From a virus, in IMG/VR virus record IMGVR_UViG_3300031857_000091, positions 1 to 64,000 of that record: a DNA stretch of 64,000 nucleotides, one strand, 5' to 3'. Numbering within the stretch: position 1 is the first letter of the stretch; the number at the start of each line of letters is the position of its first letter. Both the position numbers and the translations under genes were made by a program. Below are positions 1 through 9,814 of this stretch, one piece after another. The notes under the pieces were generated by a model. It saw nothing but the letters and a program-made list of their open reading frames with translations. It ran no database searches and was not told the DNA's origin.

Positions 1-3000
1 TTCTCTTTGAAAAAGTAAAAGGGTTCTTTCATCAACAAGAGCATTAATTTCTTTACTGTTATCTTCGCCTTCTTTTTTAGTTTCAATAGTCAGCCTATTA
101 ATGCGTGCCGTTTTTTGCTGAATTTCTTTCTCTAAGTCATCAACAGAAAGCCCTATGGTTTTTTGTAACTCTTCTATAGATTTAGCAATAGATTCTCTTC
201 TACGAAGCAACTTATCTTTGTTTGTTATAACAAAAGAATCTGCGGTTGCATCATTTTCTAGTGTAGGGAAAGGAAGGTTTAGTTTATCATCAACGGTCTT
301 AAGTTCTTTCTTCAATGTCTCTATCTGTGCTTCTAATGGAGTTAATCCAATCATCGTATCGCTACCTGGAGTTAATGCCCTTTGTTGCTCAAAGGAATTG
401 ATTTGAGACTGTAACTCTGCTCTACGTTGGTTTAAGCGCAGTTCTGTCTCCGTATAATCAATAGACTCAGCTCCCATCAATAAATTAATTACAGCACCGG
501 GTGCAGCTGATACCCCAGAACTTCCAGCACTTAATCCGGGAGTGTATTTAGAAATATCCCTAAACAACTTTACTGTTTCAACTAGACTTTCATTTAAACC
601 AGGTAAGTTTTCTTCTCCTCTAAACGCATTAGTCATTTGGTTAACGACTTGCCCTACAGAGCTTCTTTTGCCTAGTTTTTCTCGTTTTTGTTGAACATCA
701 GCTAATTGACTATCAACATCCCCTAGCTCATTTTTTAATCTTGTTAATTCATCAAAAGTGTTAGTTGTATCTAGTTGAAGATATAGTGTTAAATAATTTT
801 CTAAGCTTTTTCTTTCTTCAGCTAACTTATCTTTTAATGAAATTAACTCATCAAAACTCGTTGGTTGATTTTCTTTTCCTACTTGGCTGGTCAATACATT
901 CCCAAGACCAGATAAATTCCCCTGGTCAAATAAAGAGCCTCTAGACTCACTAAAGTTATCTGGCAACAAAGGCAAATCTCTACGATAAGCAGTAGAATCT
1001 ATCCGTTTTTGAATCATGCGGATAACGTCATCAGTAGTAAATTTTTCCTGGTCTTTAGCTCTCCAAAAGGTTAAATTTAATCCTTTGTCTTGGAACGGAG
1101 TATCTCTGACTCCAGCTTGGTCTAATTGAATAATCTCAGTAGTAATCTCTATTTTTCTATTAGTCAGATTATCTAGATTTTTATTTAGCCCTTCTAATGC
1201 TTTAACACTGTTGCTTAACTGACTAAGGAAACTATTTGTACTGGTTGATTTAAACGCCATCAACACTACCAAGGTAGCTAATCCTGCTAATAATAGATTT
1301 AATCCAGAGAACCCTAGGGTCAACATACTTAAAATAGACTTTCCGGTTTTCATGCTTATTAAAGCAGCCTTGAATTTTCCTCCAAATACTTTAAAGGCTT
1401 CACCCGCTTTAAATACTTGTTCTCCAATTATTCTTAATAAAACCATTGTTTGTATCATAATTGCAAACAATGAGAAGAATTCTAAACTTGCACGAGCGAT
1501 CGCTTTTCCATTAAAGATAGAAGCAAATCCGTTATCATTACTAGATTCTCCCTTGGTTGCTGTCTGAGGAGTTTCTGCTTGAGGTGCGTAAATTTTACTT
1601 ATACTATTGTCAGCAAGTTTATTAATAAGTCGTTCAGCATCTCCTAGCTTTTTAATAAACCAAGTTAACTCGTCTACTCCCTCACCAATGTTAGAACGAA
1701 TGGCTATACCAAGATTTAAGAATGCTTCTGCCGCGCTTTTTACCCCTATTGATATTGAGCGAACAATATTAATTATTCCTTCCATGACTTGTTTAGGGTC
1801 TTTAGACAAGTCTATATAGGTTTGAATAACACGCCCTACAAGAGTACTGAAAAACCCAGTAAGCATCTCGACTGCGTTATTGATTTCAACTCCCAATATT
1901 TTGGCTAAAACCGTTCCTATGATTTCTTGGAACAATCCAAATACAAACGGGATAAGTACTAAAGACATCTTGCCGTATCCACCAGATAACGCTTTAGCAA
2001 GAGCCATAGATAAATCTAGTTTACTGAAGATAAAAGCAGTTCCTGCGACAATTTGTGCTTGTATTCCCAGAATGGCATTAAACATTAATCCGCTTTTGAG
2101 TAAAACATTGTCCATCAGCCAAAGAACTGCATCTAATGCTGTTGCTGCTGCGTTGGCAATTCCGGCAACGATTCCACCAAATTCGTCGGTCATTAATCGA
2201 CGGAAGTTGAATAATGAGTTTTCTATCTTATTTAATGTCCCCAAGAAACCCTTACTAGCTGCTTTTGCTCCTGCTCCATATTCTTCCTGGAATGCTTTAG
2301 CTAGTTTAGGTAGCAAGATATTAGAGGAAATTTCTCCTCTATCCAGAGTTGCGCTAAAATCAGCAACAGTCATACCCATTGATTTAGCTGCTAACTGAAT
2401 AGCCCCAGGTAATCTCTCCCCTATTTGACCTCTCAATTCTTCTGCTGCTACCTTTCCTTTAGAGATAACCTGTTGAAATGCTAGGAATATTAAGGAAGCA
2501 TCTTGGGCATTTAATCCCAGTGCAGCCATGGCTTGAGACACCCCTTTAAATAATTCCTCTGTATCTTGTCCCTCTAACTTACTTCCCTTGGAAGCTGCTG
2601 CTAATCGAGAAAAACCTTCAATACTAGCTAGTAAAGGCGTATTGTATTCTTGTGCTACTTGTGCTGCAAAGTCAAGCATCTGTTGCCCACTTTCTGGATT
2701 TCCCCCAATAGTCTCAAATCTGGTTTGAATAGGAGTCATGGTGCGCATTGTGTCAGCAAGCATTTGCCCAATAGGAGCTAGTTGGTTAACTGCTGCTGCT
2801 ATGGGAATTCCTAAAGCCGAAACAGAAGCAATCACTGGCGCTAACGCAACACCTATCGCCCCGGCTGGGAAGAAAGCAGAAAGATTAGCAAACATATAGC
2901 CACCAGCTTGGTCAGCTAAACCTCTAATATCATCCTCACTCATTCCAGCGTCTTGCATTTTTTTGTTAAGCCGGGATTGCATATTATCTATTGCGTTCTC

Positions 3001-6000
3001 AAGCTTTGTCCCTATCTTTTCTCCAATAATGACAGCTCTCGTTTTTTCTTTTTCCCCACCCTGTTCTTTTTTAGTTTTTTTGTTGTCTTCGGTAACACCT
3101 CTATATAAACTGTCTATAGTAGACATAGATTCTGCCCCTAGATTTAACTCTGGGCTTACAGATGCTCCTAATTGTGCAGCTATGTTATCCAATAAAACAG
3201 TAATTCTTTCAACGCTAGCCTTAATTGCTTGTAATATGGTTTGTGCCTTATCTCCCATGCCAGAATCTGCGAACAGAACAGAGTCATCTTGCTGATTATC
3301 TGAAGCAATAGTAGGCAAGGGAAAGCTTGTGTCTGGAGATAAGGGAGGTTCAATGGAAAGACTAGAAAGTGAAGTATCTAGTAACTCAGGAGTTTCTTTA
3401 GTAATTATGTCTGGGGTATCAATTGTTACCAGACTTGCCAAGTTAGTGTTAGTCGCTTGGGATGAGATAGTTTTATATGTTTTCCCTAAATCCTTAATCC
3501 CTTTATCTAGGCTTGATATTGTTTTTTCCTTGACAGCCGTACGAGAATCTAGAGATTTATCAGAATTTGCTACATTAGCTCGAGGGAGAATATCTGGTAC
3601 TTTTTCGCTTAACCCATAAAACACATCAGCTAAATTTTGAGCAAACACTTCAGCGTCTACCTCAAGTGCTTCAATCCCTTTGGATAAAGCCCCCGGTTGA
3701 GTCATTGCCAAGCTAGCGTCTACTTGTTTGCTGACTTGTTCTGCTTTGGATGGGTCAAGTAAGTTTCTCTCTGTTTTAAGATCAATTTTTGCATTTTTTC
3801 CAATGGGGAGAGAACTACTATCTTGTGCTATTGCAGCAACAGCATTGATATTATTTTTCCCAAAGGATAACTGCATAGCGTGTCGTAATTCATGCGCTAT
3901 GGTAGTAAATGCTTCTTTTGAAACGCCTTTGGATGAAGACACCATTTTGGCGATATCTGAGCTTAATGTGACCTGATTATCTTTAACAGAATAGGCACTA
4001 GCCCCTTTCAATTTATTTTCAGAGTCAATACTTACCTGTGGGAATAATCCTGCTTTGTCTATTTTGGATGGATTTAACCCAGATACTCTAAAGACTTCAT
4101 CAGCGATCGCTTTAAAGTTTTTATTTAACTGTTCCATTTCTGTTGTAGCAGAAGTATTCCCACTGTTTTTGGCACTAGCCTCTGCAAAAGCTTGTGGATT
4201 AGAAACGTATAAATCGATAAAATCTAGTTCTGCTTGTTTTTGCTCTTCTTTAGATAATCCGGAATCTTTTGTTACTTGTTGAGCTAATTTAGTAACAGAC
4301 TCCAAATCTACAGCATTTTGTGAAGGATTTATAACTTTTTTTATATCAGTTTTATTTTTTTCTCTACCAATAAGAGATGATTTTTGGGACAAGTCAACAG
4401 AATCTATCCCAGAACTAGAAGAGCTTTGTTTGAACCCGTCTACTATTTTGGGGACAACATCTGCAATTAGTCTGCCAATAATAAGACCAGTCAATAATAC
4501 TGGAAGCTTGGAGAATAAAGATTCAAACAGCCCCCCACCGGATATATCTTCACCCTCGCGTTTTTTGCCAGTATAACGAGCAAATCCTTCATCTATTTGC
4601 CGTCCTTTGGCTCTAGTTTGATTTGTTAAGCTTTCAAATAATCCTCTAACTATTTTTTCTTCTAGGGGCTTTTGACGAGTGTCGCCTTGTATTGATGATT
4701 TTATAACACCTTTAGAAAAATTAATAGCAAATCGTTCTAATAAACCTTTAAACATTTTTCCTACAAAAGATTCTTGATTGTCTTTGTTGGAATTTAATTT
4801 AAATGTGGATTTTATAACATTTGTAGCTAAATTACTAGCTACCTGCTCAAGTGCTCTTTTAAATACTTTTTCTGGAAAAGATTCTTGAGTTTCTTCACTG
4901 GATCTAGACCGTCCTGGAAATTTCATCAAATTTTCTGATAAAACTCCAACAGCAGACCCGCCAAGTAATTTTAATAAATTTATCCCACTTGATTTTAAGC
5001 TTTCTGAAATATTACCTGATGCAAAACTTTCTTTAGCTTTGTCCACAATGGCATTATTGCCTAAAGATGGTTTTTCGCCTGGAATCGGGGATCTAAATAA
5101 CTTAGCTAAGTCTTCATCAGAAAGACTTGCGTAAGGACTTGGTTGAGATTCGGAAGAAACTTTAGTAGAGTTATTGACACTTAAGTTTTCTATTAACTGA
5201 GCAAGTTCTTCATTAGAAAGACTTGCGTAAGGACTTGGCTCAGGCTGGGGAGGGACATTGGCAGGGTTACTGAATAGAGACTTAACCCTATCGCTTAAGG
5301 TCACATTTTTATCAGTTGTAAAAACTTTACTTAGCTGAGGAGCTAGTTTTTGCCCTATCGCAACAGTTACAGCTCCAATTAGAGCCTTAGTTAAGGTAGA
5401 TTGCAAACTGTCAACAGAGACCTTTCTCTCAATATTTGATTTCCCCGGGAAAACATTATTTAATAACGAAGTTCCTAGCTTAGCTACAACCAATCCGGCA
5501 ACAGCAATGGGTAAAGCTTTTTGGATAAATGTAGCCAAATCGACTTGTACTTTATCTTGCCCCTTATTGTCTTCGCCTGAGAGTTTTTGCTCACTTGCCT
5601 TACTTGGTTTTTCTAATTCAGCCCATGGGTCTGGGATATCAATTGAAGAGTCACCCATCATGTTTAGAGGAGAGATGGTGACGAAATCTTGCGCATCAAA
5701 TGCAAATTCAGGAGACGCTTGGGTTAACTTATCATCCCATATATCTGGAAGCATATCAGCCCTAAACAAAGACTCATTATTTGATGGATTAGTTCTGGCA
5801 TTAATTTCTGTTTGAACATTTCCTAAGAAGTCTTTAACTGCGGGTACAGATTCTCCACTATTAATCAACCCTCCCATAGTATTAATTAACTGTCCTATGG
5901 ATGCAAGTAGTTGCCCTCCTAGGTTGTTGACTTTTTCTAACACGGATTGGAGGCTATCTATTGCACCGCTATTATTTACTTGTTGTTGAAGGGATTGGAG

Positions 6001-9000
6001 TTGACTTATTAACTCAGGAGGGATAGCATCTATGATTCTATTTTTTGCTGCACCAACAGCATCCCTGCCTTGACTTATTAACCCAGGAGGGATAGCATCT
6101 ATGATTCTATTTTTTGCTGCACCAACAGCATCCCTGCCTTGACTTATTAACCCAGGAGGGATAGCATTTATGATGCTATTTTTTGCTGCATTAATAAAAT
6201 CTCGACCTTGATTAATTCTGTTTGCAATAGCATCTCTTTGTAGGTTGGGGTTAGACCGTACCTGATTATAAAACTCTGTACCTGTTCTGGCTATCCCTTC
6301 CATTCCTTGAGCAGCAAAACGAACACTATCATTAGCTGCTGTTTTACCAATATTTCTAAATGAATCAGCTAACTCAGGATTTATAACTTTTAATAAATTT
6401 GCAAAAACATCAAGATATTGAACAAAATTAGTTACATTATTAATCCACCCAGTATCAGGAACTCCTACAGCCTTTGAAGCATTAATTGCAAAATCTTTTA
6501 ATCTAGTATCAAATATATTAGAAAAATCTTTATTAAAACTAGCTCCAAATCCCTTTATTTCATTAACAATTCCTTCTATTTTGCTAGACACTGGATCTCC
6601 GCCTAGTTGCGATGATGACTCGTTGACAAACTTGTCTCCACTTAATCTCTCAATATTTGTTCTGTCTCCCTGAATTCCTTCTCTGAGCAAGACATTAGAT
6701 TCATCGGAAGATTGAATTAACTCTGTAAGCAATGACTCTGTTTTGTTTTTTGACTCTTTGCCTGTATTGCCACCACCGGAAGCTCTAAATAATTGGTCAA
6801 TCTCAGGAATATCAATGGGAGTACTAAAAAGTTTATCTGCTAGATTTTGAGCAAATACTTCAGCATCAGTATTAGCTGCTGTAAACCCTTTTACAGTAGT
6901 ACTTGACATCTTATTATTTGTTTCTTCGTATATAGCGTCTCCAATGTTGTTTTTGACTTCAGATAGCTTTGGCTGCGACTTATCTATCAAATCGTCTTGT
7001 ATTAGTCGAGGTATTTTTACTCCCTGAAACATAAAGCCTTTGTTTGTATTGGCTCTGTTTTGTTTTCTTCGATAATCTTTATCGGTAAACTCACTTTGAA
7101 TAGCTTTTCGTAATTCCCTAACAATTGGGATAAATGAATCTTTACTAATATTATTCCCAGAAGATAAATCTTTAGCTATACTTTCTGAAACAGCGATTTT
7201 ATTAGCTTTGCGATTATATTTACTGCCTCTTGGCAGGTTTTCGTCAGTATCAATATCTAGCTGAGGTAATTTTCCTGCTTTAGCAATTTGTTGTAATGAA
7301 ATACCTATTTCATTAAAAACGTCTTCAATTATGCGAGTAAAGTTGCTTGCTAATTTGTCAGGTTCAATCTTAGGTATTTCAATTGGGGTAGATGGAACTA
7401 TTTGAGCAATAATATCTTCAAAAGATACGTCTGTATAGTCTGATGCTGACGGTAATAAATTATCTAAACTTTGTCTTGATACAGTTTGTCCTTCATCATC
7501 AAATGATATCAATGATACTTCTGCTTGTATTTCTTCTAATATCTGGTTTGTTGTCTCTATTTTGTCTGCAACGTATTCTAAGACTGCAATCATCTTAATA
7601 GGTTCTGCTAGCCCACCTTCTAATTGCCGTTGCTGGTTACTGCCTCCTAAGCGCCGTTGTTCAGTTATATCTTGATCGCCTGCCTCGATAGCCCCTACGA
7701 TTTTATCCAAGATAATATTAGATGCAGAAATATTCCCTGCTATAGTTTCCAGAACAGCAGTCATCCGTATTGTTTCTACTTCAGGAGCTGAATCAAGTTG
7801 TGCTTGAGCACTAGGTTCAGCGATCGCTGGATTTAAAACATCTAATTTTTTACTGATTTGAGATAGTGTAGACCCCAGTAAAGCCGGATCGTTAGCAGCA
7901 AACCCTTCTCCAAAAGCCGTCGTAGCAGCCGATGCCGGGTCTGATTGTCTAAACACATTGCCAGTAATTACTCCCTCAGCTAACTTGGCAGCTCCACCAG
8001 CAGACTGGTTAATTAATACAGCTCCCAATTTTTCTACCGCGCCGCCTATTAAAGATTTAAAAAAATCAAATTGCAGTTGTGCAATAACTTCTGGGAATAG
8101 TTGCCCGGTTATTTGTCCTAGTTGCGTTGTCAAGACTTCTTGTAGTCTGACAATCACGGAAATTAACGAAGATATGCCAGAAGATATGGTACTTCCATTG
8201 TTGTTTCCACCATCTTTTTCCCCTGTATTCTTTTGACTATTATTTGAAATATTGTCTAAAATTTGTTTAGTTAAATTTGCTAAAGCAGTTTCTAATAGTT
8301 CAATAACAGAATCTTGTATCTCTGTTAATATTTCATCTAATGAATTAGCAATAATTTTAGTAATATCTAATGATACTGATTCTATTATGGCTTTTGTTGT
8401 AGAAACTAATTCCGTAAAAGAATTATTAGCAATATCTGTAATTTCTTGAATACCAGAAAATTGATTATCAAGTGATTCTATCGATTGATTAATATTTGTG
8501 CTTATTTTATCAATAGCATCTTGCACTAATGGAACAATATCAGTAGAATTTTCACTTACAGACTGATTTGTTCCTGCAGTTGCTTTAGCTCCAGATATTG
8601 TTGTCTCACCAGATAAGTTGGTTGGAGTTAATGGCTCTTTCTTTTCTGATAATTGATCAGAGATAGTAGATAATACTGCAACAATATCTGTTAATTGATT
8701 AGTAATTTTTTCTCCAGATTCTTTGACTACAGTATCTAATGTTGAGTTTATTGGAGCTGAGCTTACTTGCTCGCCTTCTTGTGTTTTTGAAGCTGGAGAT
8801 AATCCGTCTAATGCGCCACGGATTGCCTTTACTTCCCCCAAGATTTCAATCAAGTTATCATTGACAACATCTATTAACCCAAATGTTTGATTAAATTTTT
8901 CATTTGCTAAATCAGATAAAACCCCAAAATCTATATTTTCTTCATTTTCTGGACTTTCAAAAGATTTAGGAGATGATTTATCGGATGACTGCTTAGATTC

Positions 9001-9144
9001 AGTGTCTTGCGTTAATTGCTCTCTGTCTACTCCAATCTTAAGCTTATAAGCATCAAGCTCTTTTTGCATTTCTTGAAGTTGCTTGTCAATGTCAGACTTG
9101 TCTAATTGAACCCCTAGAGTAATTTTTACTGAACTTTCTGGCAT
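1..9144 (-). CDS. Tape measure protein (tail length, partial at 3' end)
   Basis: The reading frame stays open from an ATG at 9144 to the window edge, giving 3048 visible codons. The N-terminus is a coiled coil. Around residues 2136-2285 is the classical tape-measure domain (QTRFETIGG, then an EELRGQIGERLPGA-type segment), followed by hydrophobic segments and a further coiled coil. Two paralogous blocks near residues 620-700 and 1690-1770 resemble a zincin metallopeptidase; the second keeps HELRH at 1751-1755 and the first has RELRK at 676-680. The motif PSPYASLS occurs twice near residues 1300-1350. Tape measure proteins set tail length and are ejected with the DNA. Its size suggests a long siphovirus-type tail. 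The C-terminus is outside the window. Confidence 0.93.
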   Translation of the reverse strand, partial: MPESSVKITLGVQLDKSDIDKQLQEMQKELDAYKLKIGVDREQLTQDTESKQSSDKSSPKSFESPENEENIDFGVLSDLANEKFNQTFGLIDVVNDNLIEILGEVKAIRGALDGLSPASKTQEGEQVSSAPINSTLDTVVKESGEKITNQLTDIVAVLSTISDQLSEKKEPLTPTNLSGETTISGAKATAGTNQSVSENSTDIVPLVQDAIDKISTNINQSIESLDNQFSGIQEITDIANNSFTELVSTTKAIIESVSLDITKIIANSLDEILTEIQDSVIELLETALANLTKQILDNISNNSQKNTGEKDGGNNNGSTISSGISSLISVIVRLQEVLTTQLGQITGQLFPEVIAQLQFDFFKSLIGGAVEKLGAVLINQSAGGAAKLAEGVITGNVFRQSDPASAATTAFGEGFAANDPALLGSTLSQISKKLDVLNPAIAEPSAQAQLDSAPEVETIRMTAVLETIAGNISASNIILDKIVGAIEAGDQDITEQRRLGGSNQQRQLEGGLAEPIKMIAVLEYVADKIETTNQILEEIQAEVSLISFDDEGQTVSRQSLDNLLPSASDYTDVSFEDIIAQIVPSTPIEIPKIEPDKLASNFTRIIEDVFNEIGISLQQIAKAGKLPQLDIDTDENLPRGSKYNRKANKIAVSESIAKDLSSGNNISKDSFIPIVRELRKAIQSEFTDKDYRRKQNRANTNKGFMFQGVKIPRLIQDDLIDKSQPKLSEVKNNIGDAIYEETNNKMSSTTVKGFTAANTDAEVFAQNLADKLFSTPIDIPEIDQLFRASGGGNTGKESKNKTESLLTELIQSSDESNVLLREGIQGDRTNIERLSGDKFVNESSSQLGGDPVSSKIEGIVNEIKGFGASFNKDFSNIFDTRLKDFAINASKAVGVPDTGWINNVTNFVQYLDVFANLLKVINPELADSFRNIGKTAANDSVRFAAQGMEGIARTGTEFYNQVRSNPNLQRDAIANRINQGRDFINAAKNSIINAIPPGLISQGRDAVGAAKNRIIDAIPPGLISQGRDAVGAAKNRIIDAIPPELISQLQSLQQQVNNSGAIDSLQSVLEKVNNLGGQLLASIGQLINTMGGLINSGESVPAVKDFLGNVQTEINARTNPSNNESLFRADMLPDIWDDKLTQASPEFAFDAQDFVTISPLNMMGDSSIDIPDPWAELEKPSKASEQKLSGEDNKGQDKVQVDLATFIQKALPIAVAGLVVAKLGTSLLNNVFPGKSNIERKVSVDSLQSTLTKALIGAVTVAIGQKLAPQLSKVFTTDKNVTLSDRVKSLFSNPANVPPQPEPSPYASLSNEELAQLIENLSVNNSTKVSSESQPSPYASLSDEDLAKLFRSPIPGEKPSLGNNAIVDKAKESFASGNISESLKSSGINLLKLLGGSAVGVLSENLMKFPGRSRSSEETQESFPEKVFKRALEQVASNLATNVIKSTFKLNSNKDNQESFVGKMFKGLLERFAINFSKGVIKSSIQGDTRQKPLEEKIVRGLFESLTNQTRAKGRQIDEGFARYTGKKREGEDISGGGLFESLFSKLPVLLTGLIIGRLIADVVPKIVDGFKQSSSSSGIDSVDLSQKSSLIGREKNKTDIKKVINPSQNAVDLESVTKLAQQVTKDSGLSKEEQKQAELDFIDLYVSNPQAFAEASAKNSGNTSATTEMEQLNKNFKAIADEVFRVSGLNPSKIDKAGLFPQVSIDSENKLKGASAYSVKDNQVTLSSDIAKMVSSSKGVSKEAFTTIAHELRHAMQLSFGKNNINAVAAIAQDSSSLPIGKNAKIDLKTERNLLDPSKAEQVSKQVDASLAMTQPGALSKGIEALEVDAEVFAQNLADVFYGLSEKVPDILPRANVANSDKSLDSRTAVKEKTISSLDKGIKDLGKTYKTISSQATNTNLASLVTIDTPDIITKETPELLDTSLSSLSIEPPLSPDTSFPLPTIASDNQQDDSVLFADSGMGDKAQTILQAIKASVERITVLLDNIAAQLGASVSPELNLGAESMSTIDSLYRGVTEDNKKTKKEQGGEKEKTRAVIIGEKIGTKLENAIDNMQSRLNKKMQDAGMSEDDIRGLADQAGGYMFANLSAFFPAGAIGVALAPVIASVSALGIPIAAAVNQLAPIGQMLADTMRTMTPIQTRFETIGGNPESGQQMLDFAAQVAQEYNTPLLASIEGFSRLAAASKGSKLEGQDTEELFKGVSQAMAALGLNAQDASLIFLAFQQVISKGKVAAEELRGQIGERLPGAIQLAAKSMGMTVADFSATLDRGEISSNILLPKLAKAFQEEYGAGAKAASKGFLGTLNKIENSLFNFRRLMTDEFGGIVAGIANAAATALDAVLWLMDNVLLKSGLMFNAILGIQAQIVAGTAFIFSKLDLSMALAKALSGGYGKMSLVLIPFVFGLFQEIIGTVLAKILGVEINNAVEMLTGFFSTLVGRVIQTYIDLSKDPKQVMEGIINIVRSISIGVKSAAEAFLNLGIAIRSNIGEGVDELTWFIKKLGDAERLINKLADNSISKIYAPQAETPQTATKGESSNDNGFASIFNGKAIARASLEFFSLFAIMIQTMVLLRIIGEQVFKAGEAFKVFGGKFKAALISMKTGKSILSMLTLGFSGLNLLLAGLATLVVLMAFKSTSTNSFLSQLSNSVKALEGLNKNLDNLTNRKIEITTEIIQLDQAGVRDTPFQDKGLNLTFWRAKDQEKFTTDDVIRMIQKRIDSTAYRRDLPLLPDNFSESRGSLFDQGNLSGLGNVLTSQVGKENQPTSFDELISLKDKLAEERKSLENYLTLYLQLDTTNTFDELTRLKNELGDVDSQLADVQQKREKLGKRSSVGQVVNQMTNAFRGEENLPGLNESLVETVKLFRDISKYTPGLSAGSSGVSAAPGAVINLLMGAESIDYTETELRLNQRRAELQSQINSFEQQRALTPGSDTMIGLTPLEAQIETLKKELKTVDDKLNLPFPTLENDATADSFVITNKDKLLRRRESIAKSIEELQKTIGLSVDDLEKEIQQKTARINRLTIETKKEGEDNSKEINALVDERTLLLFQRE
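6001..6207 (-). repeat. Three tandem 69-bp repeats inside the tape measure gene
   Basis: Three direct units occupy 6001-6069, 6070-6138 and 6139-6207. The first two are almost identical and the third has diverged. Each unit encodes 23 residues beginning GRDAVGAAKNRIIDAI and ending PPGLISQ, so the frame is kept. In-frame duplications in a tape measure gene would be expected to lengthen the tail slightly. Confidence 0.95.
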
Positions 9145-9261
9145 CTCTTATATCCCGCAGCGCATTACTTACCAGTATAAATTACCTATAAATATTTAGC
9201 ACTTCTATATCATGTTTTAGATAAAATAGTGAAAACAAAAATAATTACACCGACTAAAACA

Positions 9262-9789
9262 ATGTTCACATCAATGAAATTAAAATTAGCTTCTTTAGTT
9301 ATTGCCAGCCTTTTGATTGAATGGGGGTCAAACAAAGTCTGTGCACAATATCCTCAGCAAGACTCAATTAGCAATAAACAGGAAGCTGTGAATTATCAAA
9401 CTATTGGATTTGGTAAGGCGATCGCATTGGGATTAGAAAAAGTTTCTTATGATTATGCAGATTACTGGATGAGTTATGTAGAGTCTCAAAACAAAGACGG
9501 TAATCTTAATGAAAGTGTGTTAGAAGATTTCGCAAGAAGAGCTTGTAATGAAGCAGGAGAAACTATTGACATTGCTGAAGTCGATAAACATTTCTCCCTT
9601 CTTTATGTAAGTTTTGTAATGGGATATACCTCTGACCTTGATATTCAAGCTTATCGGCTTGGCATTACTTCCAGAAGTTCACAGGTTAACCCGGAAGAGA
9701 TTTATGGGTTAGTACTTCAGGAAGCAGTTACCATTAAATGCCCAGAAAAACAAATCACCGGAGTCTTAAACCTAAACCGATACCATTAA
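9262..9789 (+). CDS. Secreted hypothetical protein
   Basis: About 175 residues. The N-terminus has lysines followed by a hydrophobic run (LASLVIASLLI) and a CAQ site, which looks like a cleavable signal peptide, so export is likely. The mature part is acidic and helical with no motif I recognise. The start is uncertain: GTG at 9229, ATG at 9262 and ATG at 9274 are all in frame and none has a clear Shine-Dalgarno sequence. The middle one is used here. It lies between the divergent tape measure gene and the convergent helicase gene. Function unknown. Confidence 0.6.
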   Translation: MFTSMKLKLASLVIASLLIEWGSNKVCAQYPQQDSISNKQEAVNYQTIGFGKAIALGLEKVSYDYADYWMSYVESQNKDGNLNESVLEDFARRACNEAGETIDIAEVDKHFSLLYVSFVMGYTSDLDIQAYRLGITSRSSQVNPEEIYGLVLQEAVTIKCPEKQITGVLNLNRYH

Positions 9790-9814
9790 AAGTTACGGCT
9801 AGAACATTGCAATT

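Noticed and set aside
155-8449. Many plus-strand open frames across 1-9144
   Set aside because: They are antisense to one continuous minus-strand tape measure frame with clear protein character; none has convincing sequence or start signals.
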